A stretch of 64,000 bases of DNA from Paraphoma chrysanthemicola (GCA_020744225.1 JAGMWG010000003.1:434001-498000), one strand, 5' to 3'. Counted from the stretch's first letter, positions 1-10,378 are shown. The notes: generated by a model not told the origin, from the letters alone. Program-made: numbers and translations.

Positions 1-1479
1 GTTGGAGCAGGCGGTGTCTTCTCGGGCACCAATCCTGCCTATCGAGTGGCCGAGATGCGTCACCACATTCGTACTGCTCAAGTCAAATTCTTCATCGTGG
101 AACCGGAGCTTTTGGATGTGGTGTTCGAAGGCGCAACGGCAGAAGGTATTCCCAAAGAAAACATCTTCGTCTTCAACGTGCGAGGCCAAGCGGTACCAGA
201 AGGCTTTCGATCGTGGGAATGGCTACTGCAACATGGGGAAGAAGACTGGCGACGAATTTCAGATCTTAAGACCCTCAAAACTACGGATGTGGCTCGGCTC
301 ACTACCTCAGGCACTACAGGCTTGCCGAAAACAGCATGTCAGAGCCACTATAACGCAACATCATTTCACACAATGACAACCGCTAAGTCACAAGACTCCA
401 TTGACTGGGAACCTCGCGGTATATCGCCTCTTCCAATGTTCCACGTTGCCACCGTTCCAGGAGTTCATGCTTCTCCTTTCCGCTCCGGCCATCAGATCTG
501 GATCATGCGTCGCTTTGAGCTCGAGCCATTCCTTGCTGGAATTGAGAAGCACCAGATTACAAACCTCGCTGTAGTTCCTCCGCTGGTCATTGCCATTATC
601 AACAGTCCTTTGAGTAAGAAGTACAGCCTTAAAAGCATCCGCACTGCAGCAGTGGGCGCAGCTCCGCTCGATGCCGGAAGTCAAAACAGGATGCGCGAAT
701 TGCTGGCGCCTGGGGCGACGTTCACGCAGGTTTGGGGAATGACGGAAACGACGAGCGCAATTACTCTGTTCTACTACCCCGAAGCTGATGATACTGGAAG
801 CGTCGGGAGGCTGATGCCCAACACTGACGTCAAGTGCGTATATAAGAGTTACAGCAGAATTTTGTTGACTTTACATAGGCTCGTCGATGAGAAAGGCAAC
901 GACATTACCGCCTTCGATGTGCGAGGAGAAATATGCGTGCGCGGTCCTACCGTGGCACGACAGTACCTCAACAACCCCAAAGCAAACGCGGAGACGTGGG
1001 ATGAAGACGGCTATCTCCATAGCGGAGACATTTTGTACTGCGACAGCAAGACGAAATTATGGTACATAGTCGATCGCAAGAAGGTTTGATGCCGTCACAC
1101 TACTACTCGGAGCCTCATCTGACAACATCATTAGGAGCTCATCAAAGTCCGGGGTTTCCAAGTCGCCCCACCCGAGCTCGAAGCCGTCCTCTTAGAAGCA
1201 AAAGATCACATCGTCGATGTCGCGGTCATCGGTCTGAAAGCTAAGCCTGGCTCGGACGCCGAGCGACCACGCGCCTATGTAGTGCGCAAGCCGGGCACTA
1301 ACATTTCAGAAGAAGAGGTCAAAAAGTTGATCAGCGATAATCTTGCCAGCTACAAGCAATTGACAGGTGGTGTGGTGTTCTTGGACGAGATCCCGAAGTC
1401 GCCAAGCGGAAAGATCTTGAAACGGGTGCTGAGGGAGCGGGCTGAGGCAGAAGAGAATGAAGAGAGAGCAAAGCTATGA
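1..1479 (+). CDS. Acyl-CoA synthetase / 4-coumarate-CoA ligase-like, 5' end outside window
   Basis: Adenylate-forming enzyme expected to activate a carboxylic acid with ATP and join it to CoA. The frame is open from base 1, so the N-terminus is missing; 460 residues are present. The ATP-binding motif TSGTTGLPK, the acid-recognition block WGMTETTS, the YLHSGDI and DRKKELIKVRG hinge region and the C-terminal lysine motif PSGKILKR are all visible. Two introns are inferred: 834-878 (45 bp, stop-free and a multiple of three, so it can be read through) and 1084-1134 (51 bp), whose removal restores DRKKELIKVRGFQVAP. The protein ends in AKL, a type 1 peroxisomal targeting signal, so a peroxisomal 4CL-like or fatty-acyl ligase is likely. 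The exact substrate cannot be read from the sequence. Confidence 0.93.
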
Positions 1480-1924
1480 GTACATGAGCGATAGAGTATG
1501 TCTCAGACTACTTGGAAGGGTGATCGTGATGGAAGCTTGGTATTGTATCCTTGCTTCTTCGATGGGACGTTATGCGCTCTTAAGTCGCTAGATGAAACAG
1601 TTACATCACGGGTATGCTCAAGAGCTACCACGGCAATCATCATGATCTTTTTATGATAGCATGTAGACCCTCAGTACTTGCGAAAATTCTCTGTGTAGGT
1701 GCAGACAGATGCGAGGTTCTTCGGGTGTCGCAATCAGGACGTTTGCAAGAATTGAAATCCCACCGTCGGGTAGCCCATGTATTCATTATTGTCATATCTG
1801 TGGAGTGCTTACTGTCTATCTGATGAGCTCGCTTCTTGCTATGATGTTCTCGCAAGTCGAAGATCGTCAAGTTTGATAGTGTTTAGACCGCATCCAATTT
1901 TCAACTCTTCTAGCCCTTCTGATT
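1480..1924. other. Intergenic, nothing convincing
   Basis: Only short overlapping ORFs on both strands. No RNA gene, repeat or recognisable signal seen. It lies between the 3' end of the acyl-CoA ligase and the 3' end of the doubtful gene on the opposite strand. Confidence 0.5.
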
Positions 1925-2515
1925 TTAGTTCTTCTCCTTCAAGTCTGCCAGGTCTTCGATGTCCCTCTCGTGACTTGTTGTGGCGTGGGCCTTCTTATTC
2001 CGGGTGAGCTTGCGTTTGCCAGGCTTCGCACAAGCTCGAGCTTTCTGGCCTTTCTCGTCCGTCTCGGAGCTGTCCTTGCGGTTCTTCTGGACGGTCTTCA
2101 GGATGTCGTCGGGTATAATTTTGAAGTGTTTCACGGGAAGTTGCTTGCCCTTTGTCTCGAGTGAGAAGAGGTTGGGCCACTGCTTGATGTTGACGGCTTT
2201 GAGCAGCTCCATGTACTCTGCGGACTCCTTGAAGTCAATCTGGTCTTACTTACTGGTTGGCATAGAAGAACGGCCAGTTGGCTTCGGCCACGGGAAACAA
2301 GACTGCATCGGCCGTCCTGAGACCCATGAACACGGTCCTGCCATGCTGGGTAATTGGAGTGGTATATTAATCGTTGCCATTACGCTAGAGATAGCTTCCT
2401 CTGAGCGAGCGATTTGGTGATCGAAGGGGCTGAGAGTGAGGAGTGCAGTAGAGTGAGGGAAGAATGGTGGCGCGGCATAGGCGGCACCGAGGTGGAGGAT
2501 TGCGAGAAACGGCAC
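1925..2515 (-). pseudogene. Unrecognised small gene, possibly broken by a 14-nt insertion
   Basis: I do not recognise the family. The 3' part (2229-1925) reads as a lysine-rich protein tail (IDFKESAEYMELLK... ending DLKEKN). Just upstream, a different frame reads like protein (GRTVFMGLRTADAVLF ... WPFFYANQ) and then meets a stop. Removing 14 nt near 2236-2250 would join the two frames as FYANQIDFKES, but that is far too short for an intron. A possible first exon starting MPFLAILHLGAAYA near 2515, joined by a 38-bp intron, resembles a signal peptide. Either a one-lesion pseudogene or a misread gene; low certainty. Confidence 0.25.
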
Positions 2516-2895
2516 TGTGTCTAGTATTTTTTGGTGTGGATGATATGAAGCTTAGGGTTCCGAGGATTGGGGTAACGGAAGTATATATACGATATTTAGG
2601 TGGAGAGAAATGGGCGACTTTTTCGCAGGTGACTTTCAAAATCAAGGGCGCTGTTACAGGCGTATGTAACAACAGCAACTTCACGACGGTGAATTTGGCG
2701 TCGTATAATCAATGATATGGGCTTGAATATTGAATTTATGTGATCGTGCAAATTACAGAATTTCATCATGAGAAAAACATACTAGGCCGCTGAGGACAGA
2801 CGAACAAGCTCAAATACTCATACAGGGAACTTCTCGGATCGCCCCTTCCCATCCACATTCCCTCAGACAATTTCTAGTCCCACTTTTACTCCCAA
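2516..2895. other. Intergenic, AT-rich
   Basis: A stretch rich in A and T with a TATATATAC run near 2581-2590. It may hold the promoter of the doubtful leftward gene and the 3' UTR of the dioxygenase. No gene seen. Confidence 0.45.
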
Positions 2896-4131
2896 TCAAA
2901 CACTACCACTCGCGCTCGGTGCTGCACCAGTCGGCATCGCGCCCGTCGGCATCGTTCCATTTCCCCCATCACCACCGGGCGCACCACCACCAACACCCGC
3001 ATCTGCATTTGCAACACCACCACCAGCTTGGTAATCAGCAGCAACATTGTAGTAATCGTCGTCAGTGTAGTCCGCCGTCGCGTTAATTCCAATCTGGATC
3101 CACGCCATCAACCCATCCTCCACGCCGTCTCCAAGGTACACGAACTGCGGAAACGGATCATACTCGGCATCCGTCTGTATGATACTCCACATATCCTCGT
3201 CATTACTCGTGTATGCCACAGTGTTCGACGCATACGGCTCCGTCGCTTCAACCGCAGAAATGAGATCCTCGGGCCAGAAGAGTTGGCCGATGTGTGTGAC
3301 CGCGCCGTCTGATCCCGTAGTCCCGTTCGATCGCACAGTTACGTTGGTCTTGGTCAACAAGTGTGTATGAACGGCGCGGCCCTCGTAATGCCCTGGGAAA
3401 ATCGTTTCAAAAGATACAACACCATCGTTATCGGTTTCTTGCACGCCGCGCAGAAAGGTAGAGTTAAGGCCGCCTTGACCAGACTCGACGCCGGAGTAGA
3501 CGCCCGTAGCGTTGCAGTTCCAGATGTCGACGTACAAGCCAGACACGGGGTCGCAGGTGGTGATGTCAACGTATTGGACCTCGAGGTATAGGTCAATGCC
3601 GACTTGGTCTTCTTTGACGTTTTGTCGGATGAGTTCGCCAGTGACGTAGTACGGCCCGTCGGTAACTTCGGGAGCGAGGATACAGGATGTGTTTGCCGCA
3701 AAGATATCGCTGGCGAGGGTGTTGGGGGTGTAATCGACGGTGCCAGTCAGGTTGTGGTTGACTGTCTCGAAGGCTTGAAGCTCGGCGAGATCACGGCGGT
3801 ATTTCTTGGAGTCTAGAAAGTGGTTAGATATGGGGTGGCCGGGAAACAGAAGGGTGTCAGCAAACTTACTGACGCTGATACCGCGCTTTTGACGGAGCTT
3901 GTTGAGTGCAGCAGCGCGACGGGTCATGGAGCGCTGCAAAAGGTCGCGATGCTTCAGGGAGCTCTCGCAGGCGCCTAGGGACCGCTTTGCAGCGGCAGCA
4001 CGCATACTGCGGACATCGATCTCGCGCTTGATCTTAGCATGATCGTGCTTCTCGCCTGGGTGGGCAGCGACGCTGGCGATGAGCGAGGTGGCTGCGATGG
4101 CACCGCTGAAAATAGAAGCAAAGTTCACCAT
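2896..4131 (-). CDS. Secreted intradiol ring-cleavage dioxygenase
   Basis: Expected to be a non-haem Fe(III) enzyme that opens catechol-type rings between the two hydroxyl groups. A signal peptide (MVNFASIFSGAIAATSLIA..., about residues 1-23) points to secretion. The core has TDGPYYV (first Tyr ligand), a GHYEGRAVHTH block carrying the second Tyr and the His-x-His ligands, and a CDPVSGLYVDIWNCN strand. The tail is low-complexity Gly/Ala with a repeated MPTGA. An intron at 3813-3869 (57 bp, branch site CTAAC) is in frame and stop-free; after splicing GISV joins NSKKY and the protein has 392 residues, while read-through gives 411. The start ATG (4131) is well placed before the signal peptide. 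The long extracellular form is common in fungi and probably acts on plant phenolics; the substrate is inferred. Confidence 0.93.
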   Translation of the reverse strand: MVNFASIFSGAIAATSLIASVAAHPGEKHDHAKIKREIDVRSMRAAAAKRSLGACESSLKHRDLLQRSMTRRAAALNKLRQKRGISVSKFADTLLFPGHPISNHFLDSKKYRRDLAELQAFETVNHNLTGTVDYTPNTLASDIFAANTSCILAPEVTDGPYYVTGELIRQNVKEDQVGIDLYLEVQYVDITTCDPVSGLYVDIWNCNATGVYSGVESGQGGLNSTFLRGVQETDNDGVVSFETIFPGHYEGRAVHTHLLTKTNVTVRSNGTTGSDGAVTHIGQLFWPEDLISAVEATEPYASNTVAYTSNDEDMWSIIQTDAEYDPFPQFVYLGDGVEDGLMAWIQIGINATADYTDDDYYNVAADYQAGGGVANADAGVGGGAPGGDGGNGTMPTGAMPTGAAPSASGSV

Positions 4132-4801
4132 GGCGAAGTGATTTGGAGGTGGGATAGAGAAGATGAATGGAGCTTAGGGAAATTGTTCAGATAGATGGGA
4201 GCGATGATGAAGCTGATGATACTTCTCCAAGAAGAACCTACCTCTATCTCTTATACACCACAATACTAATTTGACATGCCCTTACTTCTCCCATTACCCT
4301 CCTTACCCAGCACCACGCCTCATCACGACGCGCGACGCGACACCTGCCCCACGAGCACCACGAGGCTAACTCGACATTTCGAGCTCATCGTCCGCGAAAC
4401 GCGCGGAGATATCCGCAAAGCATGGCTGCTCTTTACTGTGGGTGCAACACATTCAACCAATGAAAGCTTACCCATATCACACTACTCAGTGCAAAGCCTT
4501 GAAAGACGTTTCGATGCACACGTAAGCCTGGGGAGGTTGAAACAAACCGCCGTCAGTGCGTAGGTGGACGTCGGTTGAGGCTGAAATTAGCATCGGGTGC
4601 GGGCCTTTTTCGGTAACGCGAGTCGTCTGATTGGCTGAATGTTTGGACGCGTTGCGTGGACAAGCTCGACAAGTTGTCGCAAGCTTTTGCAAAGACTTTG
4701 CGCATGATGGCATGGGGCGAATCTAGACCGCGAGTGGTATAGGAGAGTTTATGGTGGCTCATCTCGAATGAATTCCCTGTTTGTCATGGATGTGGTTTGG
4801 T
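4132..4801. other. Intergenic between dioxygenase and hydrolase
   Basis: Holds the dioxygenase promoter and the hydrolase 3' UTR. ORFs here are short, overlap on both strands and match no family I know. Confidence 0.5.
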
Positions 4802-5992
4802 CTACTTTTCCAACAACCACTTGATCCCCTTTAACGTATCTTGCACAAATTCGCGACTTCTTTCTAATTCTGGATAATTCGTCCTAGAGAACTCATGTCA
4901 ACATTCACTTAATTCAAGTATAAAGATAGTTCATGATGGCTGAGAACGAACGAACTTACCAAAACATATGCCCATACCCAGCATACAACTCGAACCTCGT
5001 CAAAACCCCCGCCTCCCTCAACACGCGATCGTATAGCACCGCCTCATCTCTCAACGGATCCAGCCCTCCGACCTGGAAGAACGCTTTTGCAACGCCCTTG
5101 TGCCCATCTGCATGGTTGAACGGATCCCATAACGGCGACTTCGTGTCTGGGCCATAGATCTCCTCGATCACGCCTGGCTGCAAGCCTTTCAATACCGGAT
5201 CATCTACATTCTTCGTTCGGGACTCGTAGAGACGTGCCAGATGTGAAGGGACATTGGTATCTGGGAGGAGAGCAGGTACGCAAAGATATTGCCCGGTGAT
5301 TGGCGGCTCCAGCTTCTCGTCTCGAGACAGCAGCGCAAGAACGGCAGCAATATTTCCTCCAGCTGATGCACCGCCTACGAGTAAACCGCTCTCGGGCGAT
5401 GCACCAAGGCTCCTGCTGTTTGCCACGGCCCATTTCAAGGCGTCCCAGCAATCGTTCACTCCAACTGGAAATCTGTGCTCTGGCGCAAGTCTGCATTCGT
5501 CACAGTGTTAGCCACAACCAATACTACCCTGAGCCCACGATACATAAAAACATCAAGACCACAAAAGAACACAACTAGGACAAGCACATACCTATACTCA
5601 ACATTCACACACACAGCCCCAACCTCCCTCGCAAACAACCGACAATTCAAATCCTCATCACTCAAATCACCCATACTCCACCCTCCCTCATGATACATCA
5701 TAATCAACGGACTTCCACCCTCCCGTGGCCCGGCTACAGGCTGGTACACGCGAATCCGGATACTCGCGCCATCACGCGTGGGGACATCATGCATGCTCTC
5801 CTTCACAGCGTCCGGAATCGGGCCGGGGATCGGATACAAGTGGCGCAGTTTCTCAAGATGTGCTGCGCGGGATGCGCGGGTGGCGGATGAATCTGCGCCG
5901 CTGATGTCGATGGGGCGGTTTGTGAATGCTTGTTTGTATAAGGGATCGAGTGTGCCGGAGTTTAAGACTTCTTCGCGTGCTAGGTGCGCCAT
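4802..5992 (-). CDS. Alpha/beta hydrolase, HSL/arylacetamide-deacetylase type
   Basis: Serine esterase of the hormone-sensitive-lipase family, probably cytosolic because no signal peptide is seen. Three exons: 5592-5992, about 4960-5490 and 4802-4883. Splicing rebuilds the family signature VEYRLAPEHRFP across the first intron (5491-5591) and GHMFWTNYPELERS across the second. The nucleophile is the Ser in GGASAGG, the acid is in GGLDPLRDEA and the His is in GYGHMF. The oxyanion-hole motif is HEGGW rather than the textbook HGGG. The protein is 337 residues, normal for the family, and starts MAHLAREEV; no earlier in-frame ATG is present. Confidence 0.9.
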
Positions 5993-6387
5993 GCTTGCTT
6001 GTGCTTTATCGTCTTGTAGGGAGGGGGTTGGGAAGGATGGAGTTGTGAAAGGGTTGATTTGGTGGTGAGGTTGAGGGTTGCCTGCTTTGATTTGATGTGG
6101 TTAGGTGGTACTTTTCAGAATGTGTAAGATGACGTCACACTCTGTTGTAATGCCCATTTGAGTAACTTCGCTACGTCTATGGACTGCACATCTTTTGCTC
6201 ATGATTATTTGACTTAACCATAAGACAAAGATGCTCAATGAGTGCGAATCATAGAAACTAGAAGACTTAGGCGTCAAATGTACTCCTTTTTAATGATACG
6301 TTGAAGTCTTGATCGAGCATGCACAATAGCTAGCTAGACTGGGATATTCGTGAATCAAAGAATAACCAATCCCTCTCTCCCCACCCC
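5993..6387. other. Intergenic
   Basis: Promoter side of the leftward alpha/beta hydrolase. The sequence is AT-rich around 6100-6350. No gene or repeat seen. Confidence 0.45.
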
Positions 6388-6660
6388 CTACCCAAGCCTC
6401 ACCCTCCTCCTCCTCTCCCACTCCCACTCCCCAAACCCGCCCGCCGCCCACCTCCCCGTATTCAAATCATACACGCCCTCGGGCATCCTATTCAAGTTAC
6501 CCAGACTCAAGCGATTGCGTCCGTGGCGCTCATACCACGGGTCACCAGCTTGTGCGTTGTTGGAGTCATGGAGTGCGCAGTGTGGCGCGGCGTCGAAGCC
6601 GGTGCGGCGGTGGGTGTGGAGGCCTGGGCGGTTGGGGCGGTTGGGGCGGTGGTGGGGCAT
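6388..6660 (-). CDS. Small hypothetical protein, 90 aa
   Basis: An ATG-started uninterrupted ORF giving a 90-residue basic protein rich in Arg, His, Trp and Gly. It contains DPWYERHGRN, MPEGVYDLNTGRW and GFGEWEWERRRR. The Trp/Tyr-rich patches look protein-like, but I do not recognise a family and there is no signal peptide or membrane segment. The opposite strand is also open over much of this stretch, so coding is not certain. Confidence 0.35.
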   Translation of the reverse strand: MPHHRPNRPNRPGLHTHRRTGFDAAPHCALHDSNNAQAGDPWYERHGRNRLSLGNLNRMPEGVYDLNTGRWAAGGFGEWEWERRRRVRLG

Positions 6661-7152
6661 GGTGATTTAGATGTATTTTGGGGTATATGTGTATGTTCGT
6701 GATGGGTGGGGTGGGTGTGGTTTGTAGTAATTACTCTTAATTTGTGTTGAATTTTATGGGCATGGTGGATGGCTAGTAGTTTGCGATGTAGTTGGAGGCG
6801 TGGAAGAAAAGCAAGGAGGGAAAGAGGTAAAGGGGAAGGGAAGTTTTGTAGTGCTGTTGCGTGAAGGCGAGGCTTTGGATTGACGTGGGAAGAAGTTGGG
6901 CGGTTGCTATCGTAGGCCAAGTAGATTTGTTGGGATTTGCAGGTGGGAGCCGTTGGCAAGACGTGAAGGCATGAAATGAAGTAGAATTTTGGAGCATAGA
7001 ATTCTGTCATGTCTCTGGAGCATACGTGGGAGTGTCATAAAGACTGCTTGATCGCAGCTTGGAATGCTAGACGTAAGTTCTTCGAGATTAAGAACTCTAT
7101 GCGTTTGACAACAGACGCCGTCAAAGTGCCGTTTTGAGCAAGATTGCTGTAT
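6661..7152. other. Intergenic
   Basis: Lies between the small ORF and the 3' end of the membrane-protein gene. Only overlapping short ORFs of biased composition; no feature supported. Confidence 0.45.
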
Positions 7153-8979
7153 TCATGAGGCCTCGATATCGACATCTTTTTGAGGTGAGTGAGGCTCTTC
7201 GCATCGCTCAAGTGAAATAGTGCCACCCGGTGCCAATCGTATTTGCAGTGCCCCCAAATTCGCTGAACTTCCTTTCGAAACGTCAACGTCTTCAGCATCA
7301 TGTTTCCCGGCCATCGCGATGATCATCGCCCCTGTATCCAGATGATTCAGCTCAGGCAAATCCTTCCAATTCTTTGTTCTGACCCACTCCGCAAAGACAC
7401 ACAATACCACGAACAAGTTCACACCAAAAACAAGGTATATGTACATGTCGTCTCCAAACCGAAATGCTGTGCGAGTGACCGATATCGAGACTTCTTTGCT
7501 GTCTTTCTGGATATACATCTGTGCGCCAGCATATGCCACGAGCATGTCGTCCGCCATTGCTGCAAACGCCGTCTCTACACCAGAAAGTGTGGCAGCCTTG
7601 AACGAATATGCAGGATGGGTGTTTCCATGCGCTCGAGAGTTCTGGACATAGTTCGTGATGCTCTGGGAGAGTGCCTCACCGAGCGCTGAGACACGTGTTG
7701 ACGTTTGTAGATTTGCGATAATCGCAAATTGGCGCAAGAGGGTGTAGGTGAGGTTGGCGGAGTCCGGGTAGAATTGACGGATTGGATAGAGCGGTGCCAC
7801 GGCAATAGTCTTTTCGCGTATATTGACCGACGCATGGAAGAGTGTCGGCTCGAAAGTAAAAGCGCACTGAAGAGTGTTGAGGTATGCGTAATCCTTGCCA
7901 GCTGTAAGACCCAATATTCGACGAAAGTCTTGAGGAGTTGGGGGTACGCCAATCGCGACGATACTGTCTGAAGAGAGCCCGAGGTGAATGGAGTCTTCTG
8001 GTGCAGTATCATCATTTCGTTGCAATTTGCCAGACGCTCTGTATATGGCAGAGTTATTGGTTGACCGAATCTGATAATCGCTTCGTGCATTATACCCGCA
8101 CTTCACGCTGGTAAACAGGCCCGTTTCGTGATAGTCGTAGCTGTGCGACCACTCGTTCTGAATAGTCTTGTCTCCGAGGCCTACAGATGCGCCAACCCCA
8201 TATGAGCGCCCAACATACGTGAATTGAGAAAGATCATGCTTTTTGTGCGGTCTTTGTCGACCATCTGTAGTGGAAGACATTGCCGCAGTGTGAAGAAGTT
8301 CAGCGTGCATTTGCGAACCAACGGCGTACGAGAAGATGCCGTTTTCGTTGCTCACCGAAGGAGCCCGCGCTGATTCTGATGGTGACCACTCACGGATGTA
8401 TGATGTATTGTGGTACCCAGGGATCGACAGCGTATCTGGGGTAACGAAGGTGCTCGGAACCGGTGTAATGGCCCCAGCCCAGAAAACTGCCGGCATAGTG
8501 GTCAAAATAATGAATGACAAGACAACTAAAAGTCTTCCCAGCGGAAGGCCCCAGAATATGGATCGAGTGTTTAGCGAAACCCAAGACTGTAAGATGTCTA
8601 GGGTGATTCCATTTGATTCCCAATAGAGGCGGGCTCCCCGATTGATGAGCGTGACGACGGTCGATACCTGGAGCATGCCTAATACATGTGACAGAGCTTG
8701 TATGACCATTTGCAGGGTTGCTCGTTTCTGACTTGCGGTGACGCAGAAACGAGAGGGACATTTTACCATCCAATGTCGTTCGCTGCTTGCTAGAAGTGAC
8801 ACGCTGAACAAGCATGTAGTCACAAGTCCGAGTACCAGCGTGACAGACCTCACATTCTTTCGCTGATCCGTACGGTATTGTTCTACAACATTCTTTCCCT
8901 CTCCCTGCACATGATGCTCCTCAAGAGAAGACTTGGAGCTGAGATCATCGAGCGCAATCCTCGTGTAACCAGCAGCCAT
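7153..8979 (-). CDS. Large multi-pass membrane protein of unknown function
   Basis: An intronless ORF of 608 residues starting MAAGYTRIALDDL; the open frame extends 17 codons further up but without an ATG. Visible parts are a cytoplasmic N-terminal tail, a hydrophobic segment near residue 50 (VTLVLGLVTTCLFSVSLL), another near 150-170 (LLVVLSFIILTTMPAVFWAG), a long polar region with N-glycosylation sequons (about residues 180-500), and a last hydrophobic segment (YIYLVFGVNLFVVLCVF) before a charged C-tail. The layout suggests a cell-surface or endomembrane protein with a large lumenal domain. I do not recognise a named family. It resembles the product at 35867-37963 in layout only. Confidence 0.8.
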   Translation of the reverse strand: MAAGYTRIALDDLSSKSSLEEHHVQGEGKNVVEQYRTDQRKNVRSVTLVLGLVTTCLFSVSLLASSERHWMVKCPSRFCVTASQKRATLQMVIQALSHVLGMLQVSTVVTLINRGARLYWESNGITLDILQSWVSLNTRSIFWGLPLGRLLVVLSFIILTTMPAVFWAGAITPVPSTFVTPDTLSIPGYHNTSYIREWSPSESARAPSVSNENGIFSYAVGSQMHAELLHTAAMSSTTDGRQRPHKKHDLSQFTYVGRSYGVGASVGLGDKTIQNEWSHSYDYHETGLFTSVKCGYNARSDYQIRSTNNSAIYRASGKLQRNDDTAPEDSIHLGLSSDSIVAIGVPPTPQDFRRILGLTAGKDYAYLNTLQCAFTFEPTLFHASVNIREKTIAVAPLYPIRQFYPDSANLTYTLLRQFAIIANLQTSTRVSALGEALSQSITNYVQNSRAHGNTHPAYSFKAATLSGVETAFAAMADDMLVAYAGAQMYIQKDSKEVSISVTRTAFRFGDDMYIYLVFGVNLFVVLCVFAEWVRTKNWKDLPELNHLDTGAMIIAMAGKHDAEDVDVSKGSSANLGALQIRLAPGGTISLERCEEPHSPQKDVDIEAS

Positions 8980-9391
8980 GATGGTCAAATTTCGCAGCCA
9001 TGAGGTATAGAAAAGGGCTAGGGTTGTCAAGAACAGGTGTTGGAGATGACCGTCAAAACAAGAAGTGCGGCTGACGGTTGACGCAGCGCTTCTGCTGCCA
9101 AGACGAGCGGCGTGAAGCTAGAGCCGCAAGACCGTCTGTTGACATGGACACTATTGAGCACCGCCACAATACCGGACCTTCTCCGAAGCGTCCGTGAGAG
9201 CATACAAGTCTCCTCTGGGAGCTCAATGGGTTGTACAGGTATTCAACCACTTCAAGGGGCAGCAAAGCGCGAGAGAAAGAACATGCCTCGACCAAGGAAG
9301 CAGTATGATTGGGGTATCTATAATTACGAACAAAGGCTCGGAAAGCAGTGGTCCCGCGTAGTAGAGGGCTGAAGAGGGATATTTTGCGCGC
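8980..9391. other. Intergenic
   Basis: Promoter side of the leftward membrane-protein gene and 3' side of the Ist3 gene. No convincing ORF or RNA. Confidence 0.45.
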
Positions 9392-10378
9392 TCATGGCTT
9401 ACGAGCATCGTCCCGTCCGCCGTGGGGAGAGCGAGCACGATATGGCAGCGGAGAGCGCTTCGACCGTGGCCTTGCTTCCTCATCAGACACCGACCTGCTT
9501 CGTTCCCCCTCTCGTCTCTCACTGTGACCGTTGCGTCGTTCTCTACTTCGATCCCGTCGATGACTATGCCGCTCCGGACTTGTCTCTTCGCGGCGTCTTG
9601 ACTTTCCGTGTCTGGCCTTGTCATCCGAGTCGTCGTCGCGGTGTCGCGAGTGCCGCTCCCGTCTGTGATCATCATCCACATCTTTGATTCGTTTCCTGTC
9701 CTTGTCGCGATGCCGGTCTCTTGATCCGTCCCGGCGATGATGCTTCTCGCGTCGGCGTGCCCGCTCCTTCTCTTTCCGCTTGGCCTTCTTCAGCTTCCTG
9801 AGTGCTTCGTCCACCTTCTCCTGCTGCCGCTTAATAATGGAGCCGCGCATCGGATCATCTTCGTCCAGCTTCTCCATGAGCCGGCCGAGCTCGATCTCCT
9901 CAGGCAGTAGCGGCCGGTCCTCGTCGGAGTCACTCTCATTGTCGGTCTTTCGCCGCTTGCGCCTGCCCTCGTCCGACTCGTTGCCGGGATCGAGATCTAG
10001 CTCGCCCATGGTGTTGTCGCGCATGTCTTCGTCATCTTTGGGCTTGTATCGGGCGTGGTCCACCCTCAGCACTCGGTCCATGATGGTGGCCCCGCCCAAG
10101 TTGTCCACAGCCAAGTCACAGCTTCTCTGGTCCTCGTACTTGATCCAGGCAAAGCCACGTGACTTTCCCGTCTCTTTGTCTCGCGCAAGCTTGACCCACA
10201 CGGGCTCGCCATACTGCGAGAAGATGGTTATGATGTCACCCTCAGACAGCTCGAAAGGCAGACCGCCGATGTTGATAAAGGCAGTGTCGCGGTAGTCGGT
10301 GTGCCACGAGCCTTCTGGACCGATGCCGGCTTCGAGTTCGCGCTTGTTCAGCTGCTGGATGGCGCGCACTGAGTTCAT
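9392..10378 (-). CDS. IST3: U2 snRNP component Ist3 (RBMX2/Cwf29 family), RES complex
   Basis: Nuclear pre-mRNA splicing factor; in yeasts Ist3 forms the retention and splicing (RES) complex with Bud13 and Pml1. The 328-residue protein starts with the family-typical MNSVRAIQQLNKRELE. An RRM follows at about residues 34-111, with RNP2 AFINIGGLP and RNP1 KSRGFAWIKYE, then the post-RRM segment VLRVDHARYKPKDDED. The second half is an Arg/Asp/Ser/Lys-rich tail, much longer than in budding yeast but usual in filamentous fungi. No intron is needed. It is divergent from the dynein light intermediate chain gene, with about 450 bp between start codons. Confidence 0.95.
   Translation of the reverse strand: MNSVRAIQQLNKRELEAGIGPEGSWHTDYRDTAFINIGGLPFELSEGDIITIFSQYGEPVWVKLARDKETGKSRGFAWIKYEDQRSCDLAVDNLGGATIMDRVLRVDHARYKPKDDEDMRDNTMGELDLDPGNESDEGRRKRRKTDNESDSDEDRPLLPEEIELGRLMEKLDEDDPMRGSIIKRQQEKVDEALRKLKKAKRKEKERARRREKHHRRDGSRDRHRDKDRKRIKDVDDDHRRERHSRHRDDDSDDKARHGKSRRREETSPERHSHRRDRSRERRNGHSERREGERSRSVSDEEARPRSKRSPLPYRARSPHGGRDDARKP

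Noticed and set aside
9780..10295. Ser-rich frame opposite the Ist3 gene
   Set aside because: Antisense of the Arg/Asp-rich tail and RRM; the Ist3 assignment is firm.
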